Below are positions 36,679 to 46,766 of a stretch of 64,000 nucleotides of DNA, one piece after another. The position numbers and the translations under genes were made by a program. The DNA lies in assembly GCF_002024505.1 (NCBI RefSeq), contig NZ_CP019402.1, positions 3,906,001 through 3,970,000 of the forward strand. Direction: 5' to 3'. The stretch is from Plantibacter flavus. GTDB lineage: Bacteria > Actinomycetota > Actinomycetes > Actinomycetales > Microbacteriaceae. Numbering within the stretch: position 1 is the first letter of the stretch; every line of letters starts with the position of its first letter. The notes beneath the pieces are model-generated. The model had not been told where the DNA came from. It saw only the letters and a list, made by a program, of their open reading frames with translations, and made no database searches.

Positions 36679-39600
36679 TCAGATGACGCTCTGGGACCAC
36701 GGATCGGGGTTGCCGAACCGATGCGCGGTGATCGAGATCGCCTGTTCACGCAGGAACGGCAGGAGCTCCACCCGTCCGGCCTGGGTGACCGGTCCACCCC
36801 AGATCGCGATCTCGGGATCGCCGCCGAGCACCTCAGCGAGTCGCTTCGCGAGCGGCTCGGGCTCGGAGGCCTCCGTTCCGGGTTCCGCCTCCGCGACCGT
36901 CTCGGGACGCGGGCCGACGATCCGCACCCGGGTCGCGACCGGTGGCTCCTGGCCCAGCTCGCCCGTGTCGATCGACCCGCGTGCCGCCATCCGGGTCAGC
37001 CACTGCTCGTCGGTCTCGAGCGAAACCGGGATGCTGAGCTCCGACAGCCAGTCGCGCACCTCGCGCGGCAGCCGCCCACCGAGGCTGACGGTGAATCGCG
37101 ACCGCGACCGCACCGCGGCGATGAGGACCCGCAGCGCGTCGCCCAGGTCGGCCCCCGACGCGACCCGCACCGCGACCGGAACCGGCCGGTAGCGCAGCAG
37201 GTTCCGTTCCACGCCGAGCTGCGAGACGTCCTTCACCTCGCCGAACTCGTTCCCCCACGCGATCGCATCACTGAGCGCCGACCGTCGCAGCACGTCGAAG
37301 GCTTCGTAGGTGAGCGACGGCTGGGCGGACTCGATGAGCTTCACGATGCGGGTGTCGAGCCCGCGGAGGTGCAGACTGCGGCTCGCCGATCCCGGATCAG
37401 GGCGCCACTCGCCGAGCCCGAACAGGTAGTTGGGGCCGCCGGCCTTCGTACCGGTCCCGACCGACGAACGCTTCCACCCGCCGAAGGGCTGGCGCTGCAC
37501 GATCGCACCGGTGATGCCCCGGTTGACGTACAGGTTGCCCGCCTCGACGGTGTCGAGCCATTCCCCGAGATCGACCGGGTCGAGGGTGTGCAGGCCCGCG
37601 GTCAGTCCGTAGGGGGTCGCGTTCTGCAGGGCGATCGCCTCGGTGAGGTTCGCGGCCTGCATGACACCGAGGACCGGTCCGAAGTACTCGGTCACGTGGA
37701 AGGGCGAGCCGGGCTGGACACCGGTGCGGACCCCCGGCGACCAGAGGCGCTCGCTCGGCCGGCCGAAGTTGACCGAGGAGTCGTCGAGCAGCTTCGGCTC
37801 GACGAGCCACTTCTCGCCGAGGCGCAGCTCGGTGAGCCCGGCGAGGAGCTTCTCCCCCGCCGGCTCGACGATCGGCCCATCTGCGTCCGCGCATCGGACG
37901 GCCAGCCGACCCGGAGCGAGCGGACGGCGTCCTCGAGCTGCCGCAGGAAGCGGTCGGATCGTGCCACTGAGCCGACGAGGATCACGAGCGACGCGGCCGA
38001 GCACTTCTGCCCGGCGTGCCCGAAGGCGCTCTTCACGATGTCGGCGACGGCGAGGTCGAGGTCGGCGCTCGGCGTGACGATGATCGCGTTCTTCCCGCTC
38101 GTCTCCGCCAGCAGCGGCAGGTCGGCACGCCACCCACGGAACAGCTGCGCCGTCTCGAAGGAGCCGGTCAGGATCACCCGGTCGACGGCCGGGTGGGAGA
38201 CGAGCCGACGACCGAGTTCACCCTCCGCCACATCGGCGAGCACGAGGAGGTCGCGCGGCACCCCGGCGTCCCAGAGCGCCTCGACGACCACGGCCGCGCA
38301 CCGCTTCGCCTGTGGAGCTGGCTTGATGATCACGCCACTGCCGGCGGCGAGGGCCGCGAGGACGCCTCCGGCCGGAATGGCGACGGGGAAGTTCCAGGGC
38401 GGCGTCACGACCGTGAGCGCGGAGGGGACGAAGCGCGCGCCGTGCACGCTCTCGAGCAGGGGTGCGTTGGCCGCGTAGTAGTGCGCGAAGTCGACGGCCT
38501 CGCTCACCTCGGGATCGGCCTCGGCGATCGTCTTGCCGGTCTCGCTCGCCATGACCTCGATGAGGTCCGCCCGACGGGAGGCGAGGACCCGAGCTGCAGC
38601 GTGCAGGATGGCGGCCCGTTCGGCGGCGGGGCGGGCTCCCCATCGCTCACCGGCGGTGCGGACCATCGTGATCGTGCGTTCGAGGACACGTGGGTCGTCG
38701 ATGGCTGCGGCCGCGACCGCGGAGCCACCGAGGGTCGACTGCGGGACGCGCGCCAGGATCGACGCTCCCCACGCCCGGTTCGCCGCGAGCGAGGGGTCGG
38801 TGTCTGCGGTGTTCTCGAAGCCCGGGGCGCCGTCGACGACACCACCACGCTCCGAGCGGGCGAAGACCGCCGTCTCGACGTACGCGGAGGAGGGGTCGGC
38901 GTGGAAGCGGTCCTCGCCGCCGCTCGATCCGCGTTCCAGCCCGAGGACCTGCTGCGTGAGTCCGGCGTCGGGCGCCTGCGCAGGATCGCGGAAGCGGTCG
39001 TCCCCGTCGTTGTCGGACAGCGGTGCCTCCGGGGCCTCCGCGGCGCGGTCCTGCGTCCGGTTGGGGGTAGGCACCTGCCCGGCGGTCTCTCCGAGGGCGT
39101 CGACCGAGGCGAGGAACCGACGTCGCTCGCGTGCGAACAGGGTCGGCTTCTCGGCGAGCTCGAACACCGCCGACATGAAGTTCTCCTCGCTGGCGTTCTC
39201 CTCCAGACGGCGGACCAGGTAGGAGATCGCGACGTCGAACTCCTTCGGGTTCACGACGGGCGTGTACAGCAGCACCGCCCCGACGTCCCGCTTGATGGCC
39301 TCGACCTGACCGGTCGCCATCCCCAGCAGCATCTCGAAGTCCACCCGCTCACGTACACCGCGGTCGCCCGCGAGGAGCCACGCGTAGGCGATGTCGAAGA
39401 GGTTGTGCCCGGCGACCCCGACCCGCACGACGTCCGTGTGCGCCGGCGTGAGCGCCCAGTCGAGCACGCGCTTGTAGTTGGTGTCGGTCTCGCGCTTCGA
39501 TCCGGTCGTCGCGAGCGGCCAGCCGTGGATCGCCGCGTCGACCCGCTCCATCGCGAGGTTCGCGCCCTTCACGAGCCGCACCTTGATGGGCGCGCCACCG

Positions 39601-40439
39601 GCGGCCACGCGCTGCTTCGACCAGGCGGTGAGCTGCATCATCGCCTCGAGGGCGTCGGGCAGATAGGCCTGGATGACGATGCCGGCCTGGTAGTGCAGCA
39701 GCTGCGGCTGGTCGAGGAGTCGGGTGAAGACCGCGATGGTGAGGTCGAGGTCGCGGTACTCCTCCATGTCGAGGTTGATGAAGGTGCCGGTCGCGAGCCC
39801 CTCCTCGTAGAGCGGCACGAGGCGACGGACGATGCGGTCGACGACCTGCTCGAACGACCACATGGACAGCTGACTGGCGATCGACGAGACCTTGATGGAC
39901 ACGTAGTCGACGTCGGGGCGCTGCAGGAGCTCGCGGGTGCCGGCGAGCCGTCTCGCCGCCTCGCCCTCGCCGAGGACGGCCTCCCCGAGGAGGTTCAGAT
40001 TGAGCCGTGAACCGTCGGCGCGCAGCTTCGCGATCGCGTTGCCGAGCTCGCGAGGACGGCTGTCGACGATGAGGTGGCCGACCATGCCCCGGAGGACGCG
40101 TCGCGCGGCGGGTACGACGACCCAGGGCAGGACCGGACCGACCAGACCACCCGTGCGGACGGCGGCCTGCTCGTACCAGGGCAGGAACCGCGGCGTCCGA
40201 CCCGCGAGGGCGGCGAGGGCGTTGCCGGCGACGAGCGGGTCCTCCGGGCGCATGACGCCGTCGACGAACCCGACGGTGAATTCGAGACCGTTGGGGTCGC
40301 GCAGCACGCCGGCGAGCCGCTCGGCGGCGGGATCGGTCGGAGCTTCCGCCCCTTCGTCGACCCACCTCGACGCGAGGGCGATCGCACGATCCGCGAGTCC
40401 GACCGCTTCGGTGGGACCCTCGTTCGCAACGTTCGCCAT
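36679..40439 (-). pseudogene. putA: Bifunctional proline dehydrogenase / P5C dehydrogenase (PutA), single-base frameshift
   Basis: About 1253 codons from ATG 40439 once one base is restored (span 3761). The N-terminal part is the FAD-dependent proline dehydrogenase barrel (YVSIKVSSIASQLSMWSFEQ, TFINLDMEEYRDLDLT, GAPIKVRLVKGANLAMER). An Asp/Pro-rich linker follows around residues 480-560. Then comes the aldehyde dehydrogenase domain (VVTPPWNFPVAIPAGG, LLAETSGKNAII, HAGQKCSAAS with Cys near 813). The frame breaks at GGGCC(C) near 37875: the second frame resumes with PIVEPAGEKLLAGL and runs intact to the end. It converts proline to glutamate at the membrane. Both halves are otherwise conserved, so a consensus error is likely. 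Confidence 0.88.
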
Positions 40440-40534
40440 GCTGCTCAGCCTATGCTCCGATCCGGCGATCCCAGCTGAGGCTCGCGAGTACACGCCTGGC
40501 GGCTGAGGAGCCCGGTCGCCGAGCGCCCTCCCCC

Positions 40535-40559
40535 GGTCACTGAGCCTGTCGAAGTGCGG
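40535..40559. repeat. Short dispersed repeat R (copy 3)
   Basis: GGTCACTGAGCCTGTCGAAG followed by TGCGG, in the divergent gap between putA and the FAD-dependent oxidoreductase gene, 20 bases before the latter's start. Confidence 0.8.
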
Positions 40560-40578
40560 CTGCGAATAGGGTGTGGTC

Positions 40579-42366
40579 ATGCATTCCGTCGAGCAGTACG
40601 ACGCCGTCATCGTCGGCGGCGGGCACAACGGCCTCACCGCCGCCGCCTACCTCGCACGCGCGGGCAAGCGCGTCCTGCTCCTCGAACGCCTCGACCATAC
40701 GGGTGGAGCAGCCGTCTCGGAACGTCCGTTCCCCGGCGTGGACGCACGTCTGTCCCGGTACTCGTACCTCGTCAGCCTGCTGCCCCAGAGGATCATCGAC
40801 GACCTCGGGCTCGACGTCCGGCTCGTCCGGCGCCGCTTCTCCTCGTACACGCCCGACCCCGCGAACCCCGGTACGGGTCTCCTGATCGACAACCGTGACG
40901 ACGACGCCACCGTCGCGTCGTTCGCGTCCATCGGGCATCCGGAGGACGCCGCGGGCATCGCCGAACTGCACCGTCGTATCGGCCACCTGGCCTCGGTGCT
41001 CTGGCCGACGGTGCTCGAGCCGCTCCGCAGCCGTTCCGATGCGCGTGACGCGGCGATCGCCGCCGCCGCGGACCTCGGGGTGCCGGCCGCTGAGGTCGCG
41101 TCGATCTGGTCGGCGGTGTTCGACGAGCCGATCGGCCGGGCCATCGAGGACGCCGCGCGTTCCGACCTCGTCCGAGGTGTCGTCTTCACCGATGCGCTCA
41201 TCGGCACCTTCGCCCGCGCCGGCGACCAGACCTTGCAGCAGAACATCTGCTTCCTCTACCACCTGATCGGCGGCGGGACGGGCGACTGGGACGTCCCGGT
41301 CGGCGGCATGGGCGCGGTCACGGACGCGCTGCGCCGCGCGGCCGAGGAGGCCGGCGCCGAGATCCGGACGCTCGCCGAGGTGACCTCCATCCAGCCGGAG
41401 CACGGGCTCGTCGCCTACGTGGACCTCGCCGCGGAAGCGGAGCTCGAGGCGACCGAACCGATGCCGACGCTCGACCGGTTCCGGCCCCGCCCCGGGGTCG
41501 TCGTCCGCGGCGAGTGGATCCTGTCGGGCGCTGCCCCGGCGGTGCTGGAGCGCCTCCTCGACCCGGCGGCGGAGCAGCGGGCGGCCGCGGCCGCATTCGC
41601 CGCGTGGTCGGCAGCGCGGGGGACGCCGGTGCAGTGGAGTGGTACCGAAGCGATCCTTCCCACGGTGCCAGCGCCGGAGGACGGTGTCCCGCATCCCGAG
41701 GGCGCTCAGGTGAAGGTGAACCTGTTGCTGCGGAGACTCCCGAAGCTCCTCGACCCGGCCGTCGATCCGGCGGCGGCGTTCGGCGGCACCTTCCACATCA
41801 ACGAGGGCTGGGCCCAGCTGGAGCACGCGTACCTCGAGGCGGAGGCCGGCCGGATCCCCGACCCGCTGCCGTGCGAGATCTACTGCCACACCCTGAGCGA
41901 CCCGAGCATCCTCTCGCCGGAGCTGCAGGCCTCAGGGGCGCAGACGCTCACCGTGTTCGGCCTCCATGTGCCGCACCGGCTCGCGGTCGCGGCGGACGCG
42001 GTCCCCGGCGGCCACGACGCCTTCCGTGACGCACTGCAGGCCGCGGTGCTGCGATCGTTGGACTCGGTGATCGCGGAGCCGATCGAGGACCTGCTGCTGC
42101 GCGACGCCGAGGGGCGGCCCTGTATCGAGACGCGGACGACGCTCGACCTCGAGCGCTCCCTGGCGATGCCGGGCGGGAACATCTTCCACGGCCCGCTGTC
42201 GTGGCCGTTCCTGGAGGACGACGCCCCGCGGACGACGGCGGCCGAGCGGTGGGGCGTCGCGACGGCGCACCCGCGCGTCCTCCTCTGCGGCGCCGGGGCC
42301 CGACGTGGTGGCGCGGTCAGCGGACTCGGCGGGCACAACGCTGCGATGGCCGTCCTGGACGCCTGA
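40579..42366 (+). CDS. FAD-dependent oxidoreductase, phytoene-desaturase-like
   Basis: 595 residues. The dinucleotide-binding motif YDAVIVGGGHNGLTAAAYLARAGKRVLLLE at the extreme N-terminus, the middle segment GDWDVPVGGMGAVTDALRRAAEEAGAEI and the C-terminal VLLCGAGARRGGAVSGLGGHNAAMAV place it in the CrtI/PYROXD2-like flavoprotein family. No carotenoid biosynthesis gene is near, so an amine- or other hydrocarbon-oxidising role is equally possible. ATG 40579 is preferred to GTG 40573; only weak AGGG precedes it. It is divergent from putA. Confidence 0.83.
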   Translation: MHSVEQYDAVIVGGGHNGLTAAAYLARAGKRVLLLERLDHTGGAAVSERPFPGVDARLSRYSYLVSLLPQRIIDDLGLDVRLVRRRFSSYTPDPANPGTGLLIDNRDDDATVASFASIGHPEDAAGIAELHRRIGHLASVLWPTVLEPLRSRSDARDAAIAAAADLGVPAAEVASIWSAVFDEPIGRAIEDAARSDLVRGVVFTDALIGTFARAGDQTLQQNICFLYHLIGGGTGDWDVPVGGMGAVTDALRRAAEEAGAEIRTLAEVTSIQPEHGLVAYVDLAAEAELEATEPMPTLDRFRPRPGVVVRGEWILSGAAPAVLERLLDPAAEQRAAAAAFAAWSAARGTPVQWSGTEAILPTVPAPEDGVPHPEGAQVKVNLLLRRLPKLLDPAVDPAAAFGGTFHINEGWAQLEHAYLEAEAGRIPDPLPCEIYCHTLSDPSILSPELQASGAQTLTVFGLHVPHRLAVAADAVPGGHDAFRDALQAAVLRSLDSVIAEPIEDLLLRDAEGRPCIETRTTLDLERSLAMPGGNIFHGPLSWPFLEDDAPRTTAAERWGVATAHPRVLLCGAGARRGGAVSGLGGHNAAMAVLDA

Positions 42367-42395
42367 CCCGCACGCCGGAGAACGCGCTGCCGCGC

Positions 42396-43391
42396 TCAGT
42401 GGTGGCGGTGGTCCTGGATGGTGATCTTCGGGCCGCGACGCGGCTTGTGGATGCCGCTCCGGCCGATGAGCCGCAGCACCCGCTGCCGGTGACCAGCCCA
42501 GGGTGCGAGCAGCTCGAGCATGCCGTCGTCGTCCACGGGTGAGCCGGTGAGCGCCTGACCCACCGAGGCTGCGAGGTGGTAGTCGCCGACACTCACGGCG
42601 TCGGGGTCGCCGTGCGCTCGGAGCGTCACCTCGGCGGCCGTCCATGCGCCGATGCCTGGCAGGCTCTGGAGGCGCCGTGACGCGTCATCGGGGTGCTCGT
42701 CGATCGTCCGCTCGATCGCGGCGGCGAGTCGCGACGACCGCACGACCGTCTCCGACCGTTGCGGCCCGACACCCGCCGTGTGCCACTCCCAGCTCGGAAC
42801 CATCCGCCAGGTCTCGGCGGACGGCGCGACGACCATGCCCTCGGGTGCCGGCCCTGGTGCCGGGTCACCGTGTCGCCGCACGAGCAGGCGCCACGCACGC
42901 CACGCTTCGAGTGCGGTCACCTTCTGCTCGAGGATCGACGGCACGAGCATCTCGAACACGAGCCGGTTGCGGCTCAACCGCAACCCCGGGTTCCGTCGGG
43001 ACACCTCGGTGAGGAGCGGGCTCCGGCTCACGTCGAGCTCCGACCAGTCGTCGTCGCGCCCCAGCAGCTCAGGCACGCCGGCGATCATCCACTCGGCTCC
43101 CGGGCCCCAGGCGGTCGCCTCGACCCTGCCGTCGCGGACCGTCGAGACGTACAGCGTCGCGCCACCGTGCGGTGTCCGCGCCGTCAGCCAGACCCCGCCA
43201 GGCGTACGGCGGTAGCAGGGTCCGTCGCCTCCCCGGGCGATCAGCCGCAGGGTGCCATGGACGTCGAGTGGACCGCTCGGGCGGTACACCGTCCGCATCG
43301 GCTCCGCCTCGCGCGACACCGATCCGGTCGGCTGCAGCGCGGCCTCGACGGAGGACAGTGATGGAGCGGCGAACGATGCAGAGGCGGACAT
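42396..43391 (-). CDS. AlkA-like DNA-3-methyladenine glycosylase (HhH-GPD)
   Basis: 331 residues. The C-terminal half has the helix-hairpin-helix and catalytic loop LQSLPGIGAWTAAEVTLRAHGDPDAVSVGDYHLA; the Asp of GDYH is the likely catalytic residue. The N-terminal half (RPSGPLDVHGTLRLIARGGDGPCYRRTPGGVWLT) matches the beta-sheet domain of AlkA-type enzymes. It should remove alkylated bases. ATG 43391 is used. A perfect 10-bp inverted repeat immediately upstream includes the region where the ribosome site would be. It is downstream of a surface-protein gene on the same strand. Confidence 0.85.
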   Translation of the reverse strand: MSASASFAAPSLSSVEAALQPTGSVSREAEPMRTVYRPSGPLDVHGTLRLIARGGDGPCYRRTPGGVWLTARTPHGGATLYVSTVRDGRVEATAWGPGAEWMIAGVPELLGRDDDWSELDVSRSPLLTEVSRRNPGLRLSRNRLVFEMLVPSILEQKVTALEAWRAWRLLVRRHGDPAPGPAPEGMVVAPSAETWRMVPSWEWHTAGVGPQRSETVVRSSRLAAAIERTIDEHPDDASRRLQSLPGIGAWTAAEVTLRAHGDPDAVSVGDYHLAASVGQALTGSPVDDDGMLELLAPWAGHRQRVLRLIGRSGIHKPRRGPKITIQDHRHH

Positions 43392-43417
43392 GGTGGTCAC
43401 CCTACGTGGTGACCACC
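43392..43417 (-). promoter_or_regulatory. Inverted repeat abutting the AlkA-like start codon
   Basis: GGTGGTCACC and GGTGACCACC form a perfect 10-bp dyad around CTACGT, ending directly at the start codon. As RNA it would sequester the ribosome-binding region; as DNA it could be an operator. Confidence 0.65.
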
Positions 43418-43479
43418 GACATCCGGCGACGCCGACGGCGGCTGAGGATCGTGAGGACGCCCCGACCGCCGCCGATCCG

Positions 43480-45429
43480 CTATCGCACCAAGCGGAAGTC
43501 ATACCCGGCCTGATCGATGAACGTTCCGTTCACGCGTTGCTCGACGCGTCCGCCCTGGTAGCGGCCCGGGAGGTAGTCCCGACTCCATTCGACGGTCCAC
43601 GAGCCCGAGGAGTCGGCCTTCGTCGTCCCGAGTCGGGTGCCCCAGGCTCCGATGATCTCGATGTCGGCCAGCGGTGTCGCCGTGCCGGTGAACACGGGCC
43701 GCGTACCGGTGAGGGTGTCGCCGATCCTCGGCGACGTCACCCTGAGGACGGATGCGACGGTGAAGTCGTAGACGGAGCGGTGCGTCTCGACGCCGCCGAT
43801 GATCTGTCGGACGGTGCCACCCGCGTACCGGGCGGGGAGCAGCGACTTGTTCCAGCTGATCGTCCAGCGTCCACTCGCAGCGACGGCCTCGGTGGTGCCG
43901 ACGAGATCGCCCCATGCGCTCCAGATCTCGAGCCTCGCACCGGGCTGTGCCGTGCCGCTGAACACGGGCACCGACGAGGAGATGACGCCACCGCTCGCGG
44001 GCGACTCCACGACAAGCGGTGCGACGACCGCGCGGGCGGCCACGGTGAAGTCGTACGGCGCGCGAGACTGCTCCACCCCGTCGATCTCCTGGCGCACGGA
44101 GCCGCCGCTGTACCGACCGGGGGTCAGGCTCTTGTTGATCGGCGCCGCCCAGCGATGGTCGTCTCCGACCTCGGCTGCAGCGATCTCCGTACCCCAGGCA
44201 CCGATCACCCGGATGGTCGCGCCCGGCTCTCCACGACCGCTGAACACCGGGTCTGCGGTCTCGATGGTCTCCCCGATGGCGGGCGAGAGCAGGGTGACGT
44301 CCTCGACCGGGCCCGGCTCGGGCATGGGCTCCCGATAGGTGAACCGGAGCGGTGCCGTGGTGCGCTGTTCCCCGAAGACCTGCGTCGCGGTCGCGGTGTA
44401 CGCGCGCGGCTCGAGCGTCCGGAGTGACTGCTGACTCCAGGCGCCGCTTCCGTCCACCTCGACGTCGACCAGCGTCACACCCGTCGTGTCATCGAGGACG
44501 GTCACCCGCGCGCCCGGTTCTCCGAGACCGGAGAACACCGGACGCGGATCGTCCACCGTGGCGTCGAGTGCGGGCGTTCGGACCGTCACCGCTGTGACGA
44601 CGCGGTAGGTCAGCGACCAGTTCGCGGTCGAGTCGTCAGAGCGTTGACGAACGGTGCCGGACTGCGCTCCGGGCGCGAGATCGCGGGTCGGAACGGCAGA
44701 CCAGGTGCCCTCTGCGGTGACGGTCGCCGTGGCGAGTGGTCCGCCGGACGAGTCGAGGACCTCGACGACCGCATCGGGCGTGCCTCGCCCGCTGAACACG
44801 GGACGTGGCTCCCGGACGACGGACCCGGGCGTCGGCGCTTCGAGGGTGACCGGGATGGCGACGGGGACGGGATCGAGTCCCTCCGGGGTGACCCGGTCGG
44901 CGTCCACGACCGAGCCGAACCCGCCCACGGCCAGCCTGCCGTCGAACTGACGGAGGAAGCCACCTGCTCCGCCGTTCGAGACGAGGCCGTATCCGCTGAC
45001 ACGGTCGTTCGCGAAGACCTCCCAGCCCCATTGCTGCGCGGTCGAGCCGGTGCAGACCGCCGGGTACACGTACTTGTAGGCCTGCGACGGATCAGGCTGG
45101 AGGCACCTCGTGACGCCTCCGACCGTGGTCATGACCGGACCGGACGCGTCCACCGACGGGAACGTCCAGCGGCCGGATGCGGCGAGCGCCTGGTCGAGCG
45201 TGGCGTGCAGCGTCACCCTGGCCGGGTTCAGGACGTCCGTCGAGCCACCGACCGCGAAGAAGGCGTCCGAGCCGGAGGGGAACGCCTGGCCGACGAACCT
45301 GCCCTCGACCGAGGACACCGCCGGGGTCGTGTCAGGCGCCGGCTCGGTGGCCCGGGCGGCCGGACCGGTGAGCAGACTCACCGTCATGCCGAGCAGACTG
45401 ACGATGGCGATGGGGATGGGGAGTTTCAT
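43480..45429 (-). CDS. Secreted lectin-like / Ig-repeat protein A
   Basis: 649 residues. A signal peptide ends near ARA. The N-terminal domain contains a ricin-B-like signature (RCLQPDPSQAYKYVYPAVC then TAQQWGWEV). About five Ig-like repeats of 85-90 residues follow, each with the pattern PVFSGxGxPGA and a W-x-x-xxxxLxPxxY strand (for example SLLPARYAGGTVRQ, DYLPGRYQGGRVEQ). It has no LPxTG or C-terminal membrane span, ending YDFRLVR. AAAGG lies before ATG 45429. It is a clear paralogue of the protein at 46767-48593, strongest over the last two repeats. It probably binds surface glycans; unproven. Confidence 0.83.
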   Translation of the reverse strand: MKLPIPIAIVSLLGMTVSLLTGPAARATEPAPDTTPAVSSVEGRFVGQAFPSGSDAFFAVGGSTDVLNPARVTLHATLDQALAASGRWTFPSVDASGPVMTTVGGVTRCLQPDPSQAYKYVYPAVCTGSTAQQWGWEVFANDRVSGYGLVSNGGAGGFLRQFDGRLAVGGFGSVVDADRVTPEGLDPVPVAIPVTLEAPTPGSVVREPRPVFSGRGTPDAVVEVLDSSGGPLATATVTAEGTWSAVPTRDLAPGAQSGTVRQRSDDSTANWSLTYRVVTAVTVRTPALDATVDDPRPVFSGLGEPGARVTVLDDTTGVTLVDVEVDGSGAWSQQSLRTLEPRAYTATATQVFGEQRTTAPLRFTYREPMPEPGPVEDVTLLSPAIGETIETADPVFSGRGEPGATIRVIGAWGTEIAAAEVGDDHRWAAPINKSLTPGRYSGGSVRQEIDGVEQSRAPYDFTVAARAVVAPLVVESPASGGVISSSVPVFSGTAQPGARLEIWSAWGDLVGTTEAVAASGRWTISWNKSLLPARYAGGTVRQIIGGVETHRSVYDFTVASVLRVTSPRIGDTLTGTRPVFTGTATPLADIEIIGAWGTRLGTTKADSSGSWTVEWSRDYLPGRYQGGRVEQRVNGTFIDQAGYDFRLVR

Positions 45430-45570
45430 GGGCGACCTTTCGCAAGGGTGCGCCCGAGACGACCCGAGGGAGGGCCGTCCGGACGCACCGGCGGAGCGTT
45501 CGCGAACGAACGCGGTCAGCCTACAAGTATTCCAGTTGCTTAATCCAGTATGTCGACCGACTCTTCCGGT

Positions 45571-46122
45571 TCACCAGTCGCTCGGTGCCGACGCCTTCGT
45601 GGGCGGCAGGGCCACATCCCTCGCCCACTGCGCCTGCCATGCAGGGAGGTCGGTTGGAGCCGGGCCGGTGAGCTCGATGAGTTCCGAGAGCGCCACCACG
45701 CCGCCCGAGCGCTTGAGGAACCGACCTCGGACGAGGGCTTGCGTGTAGATCTCCCCGCCCACGACCACCCGGTGTTCGATGAACACGCCCTTGTCGTCAT
45801 AGCCCGTCACGCGGGTCTCGACGGTGAAGCGCTGCCAGGGCTGCAGCGATTTCCGGAACGTGATGCTCTCACTCGACACCACCGGGTACCAGCCCAGGTG
45901 CTTGAAGCGATCCCAGAGTCCGTTCCGGATCAGGAGGTCGAACCGGCCGAGGTCGAAGATCGACAGGTAGACACCGTTGTTCATGTGGCCGAGGACGTCG
46001 AGGTCGGTCGGCAGCACGCTCAACCGGATCCGTCCGACGTCCCAGGTGTCGAGGCGCTCGCCGCGGCGGGCTCGACGGCGGGACTGCAGGAACATGGCGA
46101 TGGTGCGGAAGATGAGGTGCAC
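45571..46122 (-). CDS. Hot-dog-fold thioesterase-like protein
   Basis: 183 residues from GTG 46122 (no strong ribosome site; ATG 46095 is an alternative but would cut conserved residues). The segment LSVLPTDLDVLGHMNNGVYLSIFDLGRFDLLIRNG is the hot-dog helix of 4-hydroxybenzoyl-CoA-thioesterase-like proteins, with the conserved Asp and His-Met-Asn-Asn. SESITFRKSLQPWQRFTVETRV is typical of the Them6-like subgroup. Presumably it hydrolyses an acyl thioester; substrate unknown. It separates the surface-protein gene A from the DUF3060-like gene. Confidence 0.82.
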   Translation of the reverse strand: MHLIFRTIAMFLQSRRRARRGERLDTWDVGRIRLSVLPTDLDVLGHMNNGVYLSIFDLGRFDLLIRNGLWDRFKHLGWYPVVSSESITFRKSLQPWQRFTVETRVTGYDDKGVFIEHRVVVGGEIYTQALVRGRFLKRSGGVVALSELIELTGPAPTDLPAWQAQWARDVALPPTKASAPSDW

Positions 46123-46246
46123 GGATGCGACCGTATCCCGCCGGCGCGGCGTCGTGCACCACGGTTGTCCCGACTCGACAACACCCGGGTCCTGGGACGC
46201 CTGGCGACGTGTGGCGTCCGACACACCTGGGCCGGATCGCCGACGG

Positions 46247-46681
46247 TCAGTCAGCGGCGACGGTGTTGCCCTCCCCACTGTCGGTGACCACCGGCGCCGA
46301 CGAGGTCGCGACCTTGTTGCCGTTGGCTCCCTCGACGAACGTGACGTTGTCGACGGTCGAGACGTTCACGAGGGTGATGGAGCTGTTGAACGAGAGGTTC
46401 ACGACGGCTCCCGTCACGGTCACGATGCTGTTGGAGGCCTCCACGACGACGTTCTCGCAGTCGCCGTCGATGGTCACGTTCGAGCTGTCGTCGACGATGG
46501 TCGCCGTGCCGTCGACGCACTCATCGGTGACGTCGGGGATCGTGTACTCGGAACCGGTGGTGGACTCGGCGGCGACCGTCGGTGACGCGCTCGTCGTCGA
46601 CGTCGCATCCGCGTCGGTGCATCCGGTGAGGGCGATGACGGCGAGGCCCGCGGCGGCGAGGAGGGTGGGTTGCTTGGGCAT
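46247..46681 (-). CDS. Small lipoprotein, DUF3060-like (second copy)
   Basis: 144 residues. Lipobox IALTGC with Cys21, a Thr/Ser/Ala-rich linker, then a repetitive beta pattern (ATIVDDSSNVTIDGDCENVVVEASNSIVTVTGAVVNLSFNSSITLVNVSTVDNVTF) as in DUF3060 proteins and in the product of 30162-30536. GAAGGAG precedes ATG 46681. It lies just downstream of surface protein B's terminator and upstream of the thioesterase, on the same strand. Role unknown; likely an extracellular partner of the neighbouring surface proteins. Confidence 0.78.
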   Translation of the reverse strand: MPKQPTLLAAAGLAVIALTGCTDADATSTTSASPTVAAESTTGSEYTIPDVTDECVDGTATIVDDSSNVTIDGDCENVVVEASNSIVTVTGAVVNLSFNSSITLVNVSTVDNVTFVEGANGNKVATSSAPVVTDSGEGNTVAAD

Positions 46682-46718
46682 GGGTGCTCCTTCGGAGGCT
46701 CGGTAGGGGGAGGCAGGA

Positions 46719-46754
46719 GCCGCCGGCCCGGTGCAGTGACACCGGGCCGGCGGC
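46719..46754 (-). terminator. Strong hairpin after surface protein B gene
   Basis: GCCGCCGGCCCGGTG and CACCGGGCCGGCGGC form a perfect 15-bp stem with a 6-base loop, 12 bases past the minus-strand stop at 46767. It separates this gene from the DUF3060-like gene. Confidence 0.87.
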
Positions 46755-46766
46755 CCGATGGTCAGC

